Positions 25,282-39,038 of a DNA stretch of 64,000 nt are shown here, piece after piece. The notes under the pieces are model-generated. The model was not told the origin of the DNA. It did no database searches and was given only the letters and a program-made list of their open reading frames with translations. Position 1 is the first letter of the stretch; every line of letters starts with the position of its first letter. A program made the translations under genes and the position numbers. The stretch is from Inia geoffrensis (lineage: Eukaryota > Chordata > Mammalia > Artiodactyla > Iniidae), in NCBI GenBank assembly GCA_036417435.1, contig JAZAQT010000721.1, forward strand, positions 62,001 to 126,000, given 5' to 3'.

Positions 25282-26625
25282 GTGACCCTCTTCCGAGGCC
25301 TTACCCTCACCCGTGCCCTAATGGTAAGCAGTTCACTAACACTAACTAGTGACCTCACACGTACGCTAAACCTTAAGCGTTGTGGTACCCTAAACTGTGC
25401 CCTAATATCTCCCCATTCCCTAACCCTAACCCTAACCCGAATTCTATCCCTGACCCTCACCCGAAACCTTACCCTCACCCGTGCCCTAATCTTAACCAGG
25501 ACACCAACACTAACTTGTGCCCTCACACGTACGCTAACCCTTAATCGTTGTCATACCCTAAACTGTACCCTAATCCCTCCCCATTCCCTAACCCTAACCC
25601 TAACCCGAATCCTAACCCTGACCCTCACCTGAAGCTTTACCCTCACCCGTGCCCTAATCTTAACCAGGACACTAACACTAACACTTGCCCTCACACGAAC
25701 GCTAACCCTTAAGCACTGTCGTACCCTAAGCTGTACCCTAATCCCTCTGCATTCCTTAACCCTAACCCTAACCCGAATCCTAACCCTGACCCTCACCCGA
25801 AGCCTTACCCTCACCCGTGCCCTAATCTTAACCAGGACACCAACACTAACTCGTGCCCTCACACTTACGCTAAACCTTAAGCGTTGTCGTACCCTAAATT
25901 GTACCCTAATCCCTCCCCATTCCTTAACCCTAACCCTAACCCCATCCCTAAACCTGACCCACTTCCGATGCCCTACCCTAACCAATGCCCTAATCTTAAC
26001 CAGGACACAAACACTAACTCATGCCCTCAAACGTACGCTAACCCTTAAGCATTGTCGTACCCTATCCTGTACCCTAATCCCTCCCCATTCCCTAACACTA
26101 ACCCTAAGCGAAACCCTGAACGTGACCCTTTTCCGAGGCCTTACCCTCATCGGTGCCGTTGTCTTAACCAGTACACCAACACTAACTCGTTCCCTCACAC
26201 TTAGGCTAACCCTTAAGCATTGTCGTACCCTAACCTGTACCCTAATCCCTCTCCATTCCCTAACCCTAACGCTAACCCGAATCCTAAACCTGACCCTCAC
26301 CCGAAGCCTTACCCTCACCCGTGCCCTAATCTTAACCAGCACACCAAGACTAACTTGTGCCCTCAAACGTATGCTAACACTAAACCGCAGCGGTGCCCTA
26401 ACCTGTACCCTAATCCCTCTCCATTCCCTAACCCTAACCCTAACCTGAAACCTAACCATGAAACTCACCCGAAACTTTACCCTCACCCGTGTCCTAATTT
26501 TAACCAGTACATCAACACTAACCCATGCCCTCTAACGTACGCCAACCCTAAGCCATTGCCGTACCCTAAACTGTACCCTAATCAATCCCCATTCCCTAAC
26601 CCTAACCCTGACCCTAACCCTTAAC
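25282..26625 (+). repeat. HOR 19, canonical 8-mer
   Basis: 1,344 bp, order a-h. The f and g monomers share the same private variants as HOR 18 immediately upstream (for example CTCGTTCCCTC and CTTAGGCTAACC), indicating very recent amplification. Confidence 0.91.
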
Positions 26626-26811
26626 GTGACCCTCTTCCGAGGCCTTACCCTCACCCGTGCCCTAATGGTAAGCAGTTCACTAACACTAACTAGTGACCTC
26701 ACACGTACGCTAAACCTTAAGCGTTGTGGTACCCTAAACTGTGCCCTAATATCTCCCCATTCCCTAACCCTAACCCTAATCAATCTCCATTCCCTAACCC
26801 TAACCCTTAAC
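26626..26811 (+). repeat. HOR 20, truncated 186-bp a/h unit out of 168-bp register
   Basis: An a monomer runs to its telomere-like stretch and then jumps to the last few tens of bases of h (AATCAATCTCC, then the short tail), after which a new a begins. The length is 31 hexamers (168 + 18 bp). This is the one exchange that keeps the 6-bp lattice but breaks the 168-bp register. The homologous block near 40.4 kb lacks it. Confidence 0.88.
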
Positions 26812-28155
26812 GTGACCCTCTTCCGAGGCCTTACCCTCACCCGTGCCCTAATCGTAAGCAGTACACTAACACTAACTAGTGATCTCACACGTACGCTAAA
26901 CCTTAAGCGTTGTGGTACCCTAAACTGTGCCCTAATATCTCCCCATTCCCTAACCCTAACCCTAACCCGAATTCTATCCCTGACCCTCACCCGAAACCTT
27001 ACCCTCACCTGTGCCCTAATCTTAACCAGGACACCAACACTAACTTGTGCCCTCACACGTACGCTAACCCTTAATCGTTGTCGTACCCTAAACTGTACCC
27101 TAATCCCTCCCCATTCCCTCACCCTAACCCTAACCCGAATCCTAACCCTGACCCTCACCTGAAGTCTTACCCTCACCCGTGCCCTAATCTTAACCAGGAC
27201 ACTAACACTAACCCTTGCCCTCACACGAACGCTAACCCTTAAGCACTGTCGTACCCTAAGCTGTACCCTAATCCCTCTGCATTCCTTAACCCTAACCCTA
27301 ACCCGAATCCTAACCCTGACCCTCACCCGAAGCCTTACCCTCACCCGTGCCCTAATCTTAACCAGGACACCAACACTAACTCGTGCCCTCACACGTACGC
27401 TAATCCTTAAGCGTTGTCGTACCCTAAATTGTACCCTAATCCCTCCCCATTCCTTAACTCTAACCCTAACCCCATCGCTAAACCTGACACACTTCCGATG
27501 CCCTACCCTAACCAATGCCCTAATCTTAACCAGGACACAAACACTAACTCATGCCCTCAAACGTACGCTAACCCTTAAGCATTGTCGTACCCTATCCTGT
27601 ACCCTAATCCCTCCCCATTCCCTAACACTAACCCTAAGCGAAACCCTGAACGTGACCCTTTTCCGAGGCCTTACCCTCATCGGTGCCGTTGTCTTAACCA
27701 GTACACCAACACTAACTTGTGCCCTCACACTTAGGCTAACACTAAAGCATTTTCGTACCCTAACCTGTACCCTAATCCCTCTCCATTCCCTAACCCTAAC
27801 CCTAACCCGAATCCTAACCCTGACCCTCACCCGAAGCCTTACCCTCACCCGTGCCCTAATCTTAACCAGAACACCAAGACTAACTCGTGCCCTCACACGT
27901 ACGCTAACACTAAACCGCAGCGGTACCCTAACCTGTACCCTAATCCCTCTCCATTCCCTAACCCTAACCCTAACCTGAAACCTAACCATGACACACACCC
28001 GAAACTTTACCCTCACCCGTGTCCTAATTTTAACCAGTACATCAACACTAACCCATGCCCTCTAACGTACGCCAACCCTAAGCCATTGCCGTACCCTAAC
28101 ATGTACCCTAATCAATCCCCATTCCCTAACCCTAACCCTAACCCTAACCCTTAAC
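26812..28155 (+). repeat. HOR 21, canonical 8-mer
   Basis: 1,344 bp, order a-h. The f monomer has CACTAAAGCATTTTCG. The same variants occur in HORs 32 and 34. Confidence 0.91.
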
Positions 28156-29499
28156 GTGACCCTCTTCCGAGGCCTTACCCTCACCCGTGCCCTAATCGTA
28201 AGCAGTACACTAACACTAACCAGTGACCTCACACGTACGCTAAACCTTAAGCGTTGTGGTACCCTAAACTGTGCCCTAATATCTCCCCATTCCCTAACCC
28301 TAACCCTAACCCGAATTCTATCCCTGACCCTCACCCGAAACCTTACCCTCACCCGTGCCCTAATCTTAACCAGGACACCAACACTAACTTGTGCTCTCAC
28401 ACGTACGCTAACCATTAATCGTTGTCGCACCCTAAACTGTACCCTAATCCCTCCCCATTCCCTAACCCTAACCCTAACCCGAATCCTAACCCTGACCCTC
28501 ACCTGAAGCCTTACCCTCACCCGTGCCCTAATCTTAACCAGGACACCAACACTAACTCGTGCCCTCACACTTACGCTAAACCTTAAGCGTTGTCGTACCC
28601 TAAATTGTACCCTAATCCCTCCCCATTCCTTAACCCTAACCCTAACCCCATCCCTAAACCTGACCCACTTCCGATGCCCTACCCTAACCAATGCCCTAAT
28701 CTTAACCAGGACACAAACACTAACTCATGCCCTCAAACGTACGCTAACCCTTAAGCATTGTCGTACCCTATCCTGTACCCTAATCCCTCCCCATTCCCTA
28801 ACCCTAACCCTAAGCTAAACCCTGAACGTGACCCTTTTCCGAGGCCTTACCCTCATCCGTGCCGTTGTCTTAACCAGTACACCAACACTAACTCGTTCCC
28901 TCACACTTACGCTAACCCTTAAGCATTGTCGTACCCTATCCTGTACCCTAATCCCTCCCCGTTCCCTAACCCTAACCCTAAGCGAAACCCTGAACGTGAC
29001 CCTTTTCCGAGGCCTTACCCTCATCGGTGCCGTTGTCTTAACCAGTACACCAACACTAACTCGTGCCCTCACACTTACGCTAACCCTTAAGCACTGTCGT
29101 ACCCTAAGCTGTACCCTAATCCCTCTCCATTCCCTAACCCTAACCCTAAGCCGAATCCTAACCCTGACCCTCACCCGAAGCCTTACCCTCACCCGTGTCC
29201 TAATCTTAACCAGGACACCAAGACTAACTCGTGCCCTCAAAGGTACGCTAATACTAAACCGCAGCGGTACCCTAACCTGTACCCTAATCCCTCTCGATTC
29301 CCTAACCCTAACCCTAACCTGAAACCTAACCATGACACTCACCCGAAACTTTACCCTCACCCGTGTCCAAATTTTAACCACTACATCAACACTAACCCAT
29401 GCCCTCTAACGGACACCAACCCTAAGCCATTGCCGTACACTAACCTGTACCCTAATCAATCCCCATTCCCTAACCCTAATCCTAACCCTAACCCTTAAC
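28156..29499 (+). repeat. HOR 22, 8-mer of non-canonical composition
   Basis: 1,344 bp, but the order is a b c/d e f/e f g h, so loss by c/d is balanced by gain by f/e. At about 29.09-29.15 kb the f monomer switches through c-like words (TTAAGCACTG) to a lineage like 17.5 kb (CTCTCGATTCC). This is the seam between two large block copies. Confidence 0.84.
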
Positions 29500-30663
29500 T
29501 TGACCCTCTTCCGAGGCCTTACCCTCACCCGTGCTCTAATCGTAAGCAGTACACTAACACTAACTAGTGACCTCACACGTACGCTAACCCTTAATCGTTG
29601 TCGTACCCTAAACTGTACCCTAATCCCTCCCCATTCCCTAACCCTAACCCTAACCCGAATCCTAACCCTGACCCTCACCTGAAGCCTTACCCTCACCCGT
29701 GCCCTAATCTTAACCAGGACACTAACACTAAACCTTGCCCTCACACGAACACTAACCCTTAAGCACTGTCGTACCCTAAGCTGTACCCTAATCCCTCTGC
29801 ATTCCTTAACCCTAACGCTAACCCGAATCCTAACCCTGACCCTCACCCGAAGCCTTACCCTCACCCATGCCCTAATCTTAACCAGGACACCAACACTAAC
29901 TCGTGTCCTCACACGTACGCTAAACCTTAAGCGTTGTCGTACCCTAAATTGTACCCTAATCCCTCCCCATTCCTTAACCCTAACCCTAACCCCATCCCTA
30001 AACCTGACCCACTTCCGATGCCCTACCCTAACCAATGCCCTAATCTTAACCAGGACACAAACACTAACTCATGCCCTCAAACGTTCGCTAACCCTTAAGC
30101 ATTGTCATACCCTATCCTGTACCCTAATCCCTCCCCATTCCCTAACCCTAACCCTAAGCGAAACCCTGAACGTGACCCTTTTCCGAGGCCTTACCATCAT
30201 CGGTGCCGTTTTCTTAACCAGTGCACCAACACTAACTCGTGCCCTCACACTTACGCTAACCCTTAAGCATTGTCGTACCCTAACCTGTACCCTAATCCCT
30301 CTCCATTCCCTAACCCTAACCCTAACCCGAATCCTAACCCTGACCCTCACCCGAAGCCTTACCCTCACCCGTGCCCTAATCTTAACCAGGACACCGAGAC
30401 TAACTCGTGCCCTCAAATGTACGCTAACGCTAAACCGCAGCGGTACCCTAACCTGTACCCTAATCCCTCTCCATTCCCTAACCCTAACCCTAACCTGAAA
30501 CCTAACCATGACACTCACCCGAAACTTTACCCTCACCCGTGTCTTAATTTTAACCAGTACATCAACACTAACCCATGCCCTCTAACGTACGCCAACCCTA
30601 AGCCATTGCCGTACCCTAACCTGTACCCTAATCAATCCCCATTACCTAACCCTAACCCTTAAC
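29500..30663 (+). repeat. HOR 23, 7-mer with a/b hybrid, -12
   Basis: 1,164 bp, a/b c d e f g h. Closely related to HOR 13 (offset 11,586 bp) and to HORs 6 and 8. Confidence 0.87.
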
Positions 30664-32006
30664 GTGACCCTCTTCCGAGGCCTTACCCTCACCCGTGCCG
30701 TAATCGTAAGCAGTACACTAACACTAACTATTGACCTCACACGTACGCTAAACCTTAAGCGTTGTGGTACCCTAAACTGTGCCCTAATATCTCCCCATTC
30801 CCTAACCCTAACCCTAACCCGAATTCTATCCCTGACCCTCACCCGAAACCTTACCCTCACCCGTGCCCTAATCTTAACCAGGACACCAACACTAACTTGT
30901 GCCCTCACACGTACGCTAACCCTTAATCGTTGTCGTACACTAAACTGTACCCTAATCCCTCCCCATTCCCTAACCCTAACCCTAACCCGAATCCTAACCC
31001 TGACCCTCACCTGAAGCCTTACCCTCACCCGTGCCCTAATCTTAACCAGGACACTAACACTAACCCTTGCCCTCACACGAACGCTAACCCTTAAGCACTG
31101 TCGTACCCTAAGCTGTACCCTAATCCCTCTACATTCCTTAACACTAACCCTAACCCGAATCCTAACCCTGACCCTCACCCGAAGCCTTACCCTCACCCGT
31201 GCCCTAATCTTAACCAGGACACCAACACTAACTCGTGCCCTCACACGTACGCTAAACCTTAAGCGTTGTCGTACCCTAAATTGTACCCTAATCCCTCCCC
31301 ATTCCTTAACCCTAACCCTAACCCCATCCTAAACCTGACCCACTTCCGATGCCCTACCCTAACCAATGCCCTAAGCTTAACCAGGACACAAACACTAACT
31401 CATGCCCTCAAACGTACGCTAACCCTTAAGCATTGTCGTACCCTATCCTGTACCCTAATCCCTCCCCATTCTCTAACCCTAACCCTAAGTGAAACCCTGA
31501 ACGTGACCCTTTTCCGAGGCCTTACCCTCATCGGTGCCGTTGTCTTAACCAGTACACCAACACTAACTCGTGCCCTCACACTTACGCTAACCCTTAAGCA
31601 TTGTCGTACCCTAACCTGTACCCTAATCCCTCCCCATTCCCTAACCCTAACCCTAACCCGAATCCTAACCCTGACCCTCACCCGAAGCCTTACCCTCACC
31701 TGTGCCCTAATCTTAACCAGGACACCAAGACTAACTCGTGCCCTCAAACGTACGCTAACACTAAACCGCAGCGGTACCCTAAACTGTACCCTAATCCCTC
31801 TCCATTCGCTAACCCTAACCCTAACCCTAACCCTAACCATGACACGCACCCGAAACTTTACCCTCACCCGTGTCCTAATTTTAACCAGTACATCAACACT
31901 AACCCATGCCCTGTAACGTACGCCAACCCTAAGCCATTGCCGTACCCTAACCTGTACCCTAATCAATCCCCATTCCCTAACCCTAACCCTAACCCTAACC
32001 CTTAAC
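30664..32006 (+). repeat. HOR 24, 8-mer with -1
   Basis: 1,343 bp, order a-h. It carries the one-base deletion at 31327 and the CTCTACATTCC variant, both shared with HOR 9 (offset 18,461 bp). Unlike HOR 9 it keeps a full g, and its g ends in five perfect hexamers (31809-31838). Confidence 0.89.
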
Positions 32007-32846
32007 GTGACCCTCTTCCGAGGCCTTACCCTCACCCGTGCCCTAATCGTAAGCAGTACACTTACACTAACTAGTTACCTCACACGTACGCTAAACCTTA
32101 AGCGTTGTGGTACCCTAAACTGTGCACTAATATCTCCCCTTTCCCTAACATTAACCCTAACCCGAATTCTATCCCTGACCCTCACCCGAAACCTTACCCT
32201 CACCCGTCCCCTAATCTTAACCAGGACACCAACACTAACTTGTGCCCTCACACGTACGCTAACCCTTAATCGTTGTCGTACCCTAAACTGTACCCTAATC
32301 CCTCCCCATTCCCTAACCCTAACCCTAACCCGAATCCTAACCCTGACCCTCACCTGAAGCCTTACCCTCACCCGTGCCCTAATCTTAACCAGGACACTAA
32401 CACTAACCCTTGCCCTCACACGAACGCTAACCCTCAAGCACAGTCGTACCCTAAGCTGTACCCTAATCCCTCTGCATTCCTTAACCCTAACCCTAACCCG
32501 AATCCTAACCCTGACCCTCACCCGAAGCCTTACCCTCACCCGTGCCCTAATCTTAACCAGGGCACCAAGACTAACTCGTGCCCTCACACGTACGCTAACA
32601 CTAAACCGCAGCGGTACCCTAACCTGTACCCTAATCCCTCTCCATTCCCTAACCATAACCCTAACCTGAAACCTAACCATGACACTCACCCGAAACTTTA
32701 CCCTAACCCGTGTCCTAATTTTAACCAGTACATCAACACTAACCCATGCCCTCTAACGTACGCCAACCCTAAGCCATTGTCGTACCCTAACCTGTACACT
32801 AATCAAACCCCATTTGCTAACCCTAACCCTAACCCTAACCCTTAAC
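32007..32846 (+). repeat. HOR 25, 5-mer with d/g hybrid
   Basis: 840 bp. Order a b c d/g h. The hybrid near 32511 opens as d and becomes g at CACCAAGACTAAC. Confidence 0.86.
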
Positions 32847-33854
32847 GTGACCCTCTTCCGAGGCCTTACCCTCACCCGTGCCCTAATCGTAAGCAGTACA
32901 CTAACACTAACTAGTGACCTCACACGTACACTAAACCTTAAGCGTTGTGGTGCCCTAAACTGTGCCCTAATATCTCCCCATTCCCTAACCCTAACCCTAA
33001 CCCGAATTCTATCCCTGACACTCACCCGAAACCTTACCCTCACCCGTGCCCTAATCTTAACCAGGACACCAACACTAACTCGTGCCCTCACACGTACGCT
33101 AAGCCTTAAGCGTTGTCGTACCCTAAATTGTACCCTAATCCCTCCGATTTCCTTAACCCTAACCCTAACCCCATCCCTAAACCTGACCCACTTCTGATGC
33201 CCTACCCTAACCAATGCCCTAATCTTAACCAGGACACAAACACTAACTCATGCCCTCAAAGGTACGCTAACCCTTAAGCATTGTCGTACCCTATCCTGTA
33301 CCCTAATCCCTCCCCATTCCTTAACCCTAACCCTAAGCGAAACCCTGAACGTGACCCTTTTCCGAGGCCTTACCCTCATCGGTGCCGTTGTCTTAACCAG
33401 TACACCAACACTAACTCGTGCCCTCACACTTACGCTAACCCTTAAGCATTGTCGTACCCTAACCTGTACCCTAATCCCTCTCCATTCCCTAACCCTAACC
33501 CTAACCCGAATCCTAACCCTGACCCTCACCCGAAGCCTTACCCTCACCCGTGCCCTAATCTTAACCAGCACACCAAGACTAACTCGTGCCCTCAAACGTA
33601 CGCTAACACTAAACCGCAGCGGTACCCTAACCTGTACCCTAATCCCTCTCCATTCTCTAACCCTAACCCTAACCTGTAACCTAACCATGAAACTCACCCG
33701 AAACTTTACCCTCACCCGTGTCCTAATTTTAACCAGTACATCAACACTAACCCATACCCTCTAACGTAGGCCAACCCTAAGCCATTGCCGTACCCTAACC
33801 TGTACCCTAATCAATCCCCATTCCCTAACCCTAACCCTAACCCTAACCCTTAAC
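32847..33854 (+). repeat. HOR 26, 6-mer with b/d hybrid
   Basis: 1,008 bp, a b/d e f g h. Third copy of the HOR 11 / HOR 14 type, 13,757 bp after HOR 14. Confidence 0.88.
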
Positions 33855-35018
33855 GTGACCCTCTTCCGAGGCTTTACCCTAACCCGTGCCCTCATGGTAA
33901 GCAGTTCACTAACACTAACTAGTGACCTCACACGTACGCTAAACCTTAAGCGTTGTGGTACCCTAAACTGTGCCCTAATATCTCCCCATTCCCTAACCCT
34001 AACCCTAACCCGAATTCTATCCCTGACCCTCACCCGAAGCCTTACCCTCACCCGTGCGCTAATCTTCACCAGGACAACAACACTAACTCGTGCCCTCACA
34101 CGTACGCTAAACCTTAAGCGTTGTCGTACCCTAAATTGTACCCTAATCCCTCCCCATTCCTTAACCCTAACCCTAACCCAATCCCTAAACCTGACCCACT
34201 TCCGATGCCCTACCCTAACCAATGCCCTAATCTTAACCAGGACACAAACACTAACTCATGCCCTCAAACGTACGCTAACCCTTAAGCATTGTCGTACCCT
34301 ATCCTGTACCCTAATCCCTCCCCATTCCCTAACCCTAACCCTAAGCGAAACCCTGAACGTGACCCTTTTCCGAGGCCTTACCCTCATCGGTGCCGTTGTC
34401 TTAACCAGTACACCAACACTAACTCGTGCCCTCACACTTACGCTAACCCTTAAGCATTGTCGTACCCTATCCTGTACCCTAATCCCTCCCCATTCCCTAA
34501 CCCTAACCCTAAGCGAAACCCTGAACGTGACACTTTTCCGAGGCCTTACCCTCATCGGTGCCGTTGTCTTAACCAGTACACCAACACTAACTCGTGCCCT
34601 CACACATACGCTAACCCTTAAGCATTGTCGTACCCTATCCTGTACCCTAATGCCTCTCCATTCCCTAACCCTAACCCTAACCCGAATCCTAACCCTGACC
34701 CTCACCCGAAGCCTTACCCTCACCCGTGCCCTAATCTTAACGAGGACACCAAGACTAACTCGTGCCCTCACACGTACGCTAACACTAAACCGCAGCGGTA
34801 CCCTAACCTGTACCCTAATCCCTCTGCATTCCCTAACCCTAACCGTAACCTGAAACCTAACCATGACACTCACCCGAAACTTTACCCTCACCCGTGTCCT
34901 AATTTTAACCAGTACATCAACACTAAACCATGCCCTCTAACGTACGCCAACCCTAAGCCATTGCCGTACCCTAACCTGTACCCTAATCAATCCCCATTCC
35001 ATAACCCTAACCGTTAAC
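33855..35018 (+). repeat. HOR 27, 7-mer with a joined to d, f/e hybrid, -12
   Basis: 1,164 bp. Order a d e f/e f g h. Compared with its homologue HOR 15 it has lost two monomers (336 bp) between a and d. Confidence 0.85.
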
Positions 35019-36362
35019 GTGACCCTCTTCCGAGGCCTTACCCTCACCCGTGCCTTAATCGTAAGCAGTACACTAACACTAACTAGTGACCTCACACGTA
35101 CGCTAAACCTTAAGCGTTGTGGTACCCTAAACTGTGCCCTAATATCTCCCCATTCCCTAACCCTAACCCTAACCCGAATTCTATCCCTGACCCTCACCCG
35201 AAACCTTACCCTCACCCGTGCCCTAATCTTAACCAGGACACCAACACTAACTTGTGCCCTCACACGTACGCTAACCCTTAAACGTTGTCGTACCCTAAAC
35301 TGTACCCTAATCCCTCCCCATTCCCTAACCCTAACCCTAACACGAATCCTAACCCTGACCCTCACCTGAACTCTTACCCTCACCCGTGCCCTAATCTTAA
35401 CCAGGACACTAACACTAACCCTTGCCCTCACACGAACGCTAACCCTTAAGCACTGTCATACCCTAAGCTGTACCCTAATCCCTCTGCATTCCTTAACCCT
35501 AACCCTAACCCGAATCCTAACACTGACCCTCACCCGAAGCCTTACCCTCACCCGTGCCCTAATCTTAACCAGGACACCAACACTAACTCGTGCCCTCACA
35601 CGTACGCTAAACCTTAAGCGTTGTCGTACCCTAAATTGTACCCTAATCCCTCCCCATTCCTTAACCCTAACCCTAACCCCATCCCTAAACCTGACCCACT
35701 TCCGATGCCCTACCCTAACCAATGCCCTAATCTTAACCAGGACACAAACACTAACTCATGCCCTCAAACGTACGCTAACCCTTAAGCATTGTCGTACCCT
35801 ATCCTGTACCCTAATCCCTCCCCATTTCCTAACACTAACCCTAAGCGAAACCCTGAACGTGACCCTTTTCCGAGGCCTTACCCTCATCGGTGCCGTTGTC
35901 TTAACCAGTACACCAACACTAACTCGTTCCCTCACACTTAGGCTAACCCTTAAGCATTGTCGTACCCTAACCTGTACCCTAATCCCTCTCCATTCCCTAA
36001 CCCTAACGCTAACCCGAATCCTAAACCTGACCCTCACCCGAAGCCTTACCCTCACCCGTGCCCTAATCTTAACCAGCACACCAAGACTAACTTGTGCCCT
36101 CAAACGTACGCTAACACTAAACCGCAGCGGTGCCCTAACCTGTACCCTAATCCCTCTCCATTCCCTAACCCTAACCCTAACCTGAAACCTAACCATGAAA
36201 CTCACCCGAAACTTTACCCTCACCCGTGTCTTAATTTTAACCAGTACATCAACACTAACCCATGCCCTCTAACGTACGCCAACCCTAAGCCATTGCCGTA
36301 CCCTAAACTGTACCCTAATCAATCCCCATTCCCTAACCCTAACCCTGACCCTAACCCTTAAC
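35019..36362 (+). repeat. HOR 28, canonical 8-mer
   Basis: 1,344 bp, a-h. Homologue of HOR 16, which is one monomer shorter, so the contraction occurred in the HOR 16 lineage. Confidence 0.9.
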
Positions 36363-37694
36363 GTGACCCTCTTCCGAGGCCTTACCCTCACCCGTGCCCT
36401 AATGGTAAGCAGTTCACTAACACTAACTAGTGACCTCACACGTACGCTAAACCTTAAGCGTTGTGGTACCCTAAACTGTGCCCTAATATCTCCCCATTCC
36501 CTAACCCTAAACCTAACCCGAATTCTATCCCTGACCCTCACCCGAAACCTTACCCTCACCCGTGCCCTAATCTTAACCAGGACACCAACACTAACTTGTG
36601 CCCTCACACGTACGCTAACCCTTAATCGTTGTCATACCCTAAACTGTACCCTAATCCCTCCCCATTCCCTAACCCTAACCCTAACCCGAATCCTAACCCT
36701 GACCCTCACCTGAAGCTTTACCCTCACCCGTGCGCTAATCTTAACCAGGACACCAACACTAACTCGTGCCCTCACACGTACGCTAAACCTTAAGCGTTGT
36801 CGTACCCTAAATTGTACCCTAATCCCTCCCCATTCCTTAACCCTAACCCTAACCCAATCCCTAAACCTGACCCACTTCCGATGCCCTACCCTAACCAATG
36901 CCCTAATCTTAACCAGGACACAAACACTAACTCATGCCCTCAAACGTACGCAAACCCTTAAGCATTGTCGTACCCTATCCTGTACCCTAATCCCTCCCCA
37001 TTCCCTAACCCTAACCCTAAGCGAAACCCTGAACGTGACCCTTTTCCGAGGCCTTACCCTCATCGGTGCCGTTGTCTTAACCAGTACACCAACACTAACT
37101 CGTGCCCTCACACTTACGCTAACCCTTAAGCATTGTCGTACCCTATCCTGTACCCTAATCCCTCCCCATTCCCTAACCCTAACCCTAAGCGAAACCCTGA
37201 ACGTGACACTTTTCCGAGGCCTTACCCTCATCGGTGCCGTTGTCTTAACCAGTACACCAACACTAACTCGTGCCCTCACACATACGCTAACCCTTAAGCA
37301 TTGTCGTACCCTATCCTGTACCCTAATGCCTTTCCATTCCCTAACCCTAACCCTAACCCGAATCCTAACCCTGACCCTCACCCGAAGCCTTACCCTCACC
37401 CGTGCCCTAATCTTAACGAGGACACCAAGACTAACTCGTGCCCTCACACGTACGCTAACACTAAACCGCAGCGGTACCCTAACCTGTACCCTAATCCCTC
37501 TGCATTCCCTAACCCTAACCGTAACCTGAAACCTAACCATGACACTCACCCGAAACTTTACCCTCACCCGTGTCCTAATTTTAACCAGTACATCAACACT
37601 AAACCATGCCCTCTAACGTACGCCAACCCTAAGCCATTGCCGTACCCTAACCTGTACCCTAATCAATCCCCATTCCCTAACCCTAACCGTTAAC
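36363..37694 (+). repeat. HOR 29, 8-mer with c/d and f/e hybrids, -12
   Basis: 1,332 bp. Order a b c/d e f/e f g h, tail CCGTTAACGTG. Homologue of HOR 17, which in addition fused a with b. Confidence 0.86.
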
Positions 37695-39038
37695 GTGACC
37701 CTCTTCCGAGGCCTTACCCTCACCCGTGCCTTAATCGTAAGCAGTACACTAACACTAACTAGTGACCTCACACGTACGCTAAACCTTAAGCGTTGTGGTA
37801 CCCTAAACTGTGCCCTAATATCTCCCCATTCCCTAACCCTAACCCTAACCCGAATTCTATCCCTGACCCTCACCCGAAACCTTACCCTCACCCGTGCCCT
37901 AATCTTAACCAGGACACCAACACTAACTTGTGCCCTCACACGTACGCTAACCCTTAAACGTTGTCGTACCCTAAACTGTACCCTAATCCCTCCCCATTCC
38001 CTAACCCTAACCCTAACACGAATCCTAACCCTGACCCTCACCTGAACTCTTACCCTCACCCGTGCCCTAATCTTAACCAGGACACTAACACTAACCCTTG
38101 CCCTCACACGAACGCTAACCCTTAAGCACTGTCATACCCTAAGCTGTACCCTAATCCCTCTGCATTCCTTAACCCTAACCCTAACCCGAATCCTAACCCT
38201 GACCCTCACCCGAAGCCTTACCCTCACCCGTGCCCTAATCTTAACCAGGACACCAACACTAACTCGTGCCCTCACACGTACGCTAAACCTTAAGCGTTGT
38301 CGTACCCTAAATTGTACCCTAATCCCTCCCCATTCCTTAACCCTAACCCTAACCCCATCCCTAAACCTGACCCACTTCCGATGCCCTACCCTAACCAATG
38401 CCCTAATCTTAACCAGGACACAAACACTAACTCATGCCCTCAAACGTACGCTAACCCTTAAGCATTGTCGTACCCTATCCTGTACCCTAATCCCTCCCCA
38501 TTCCCTAACACTAACCCTAAGCGAAACCCTGAACGTGACCCTTTTCCGAGGCCTTACCCTCATCGGTGCCGTTGTCTTAACCAGTACACCAACACTAACT
38601 CGTTCCCTCACACTTAGGCTAACCCTTAAGCATTGTCGTACCCTAACCTGTACCCTAATCCCTCTCCATTCCCTAACCCTAACGCTAACCCGAATCCTAA
38701 ACCTGACCCTCACCCGAAGCCTTACCCTCACCCGTGCCCTAATCTTAACCAGCACACCAAGACTAACTTGTGCCCTCAAACGTACGCTAACACTAAACCG
38801 CAGCGGTGCCCTAACCTGTACCCTAATCCCTCTCCATTCCCTAACCCTAACCCTAACCTGAAACCTAACCATGAAACTCACCCGAAACTTTACCCTCACC
38901 CGTGTCCTAATTTTAACAAGTACATCAACACTAACCCATGCCCTCTAACGTACGCCAACCCTAAGCCATTGCCGTACCCTAAACTGTACCCTAATCAATC
39001 CCCATTCCCTAACCCTAACCCTGACCCTAACCCTTAAC
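37695..39038 (+). repeat. HOR 30, canonical 8-mer
   Basis: 1,344 bp. Homologue of HOR 18 at an offset of exactly 13,757 bp. Confidence 0.91.
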
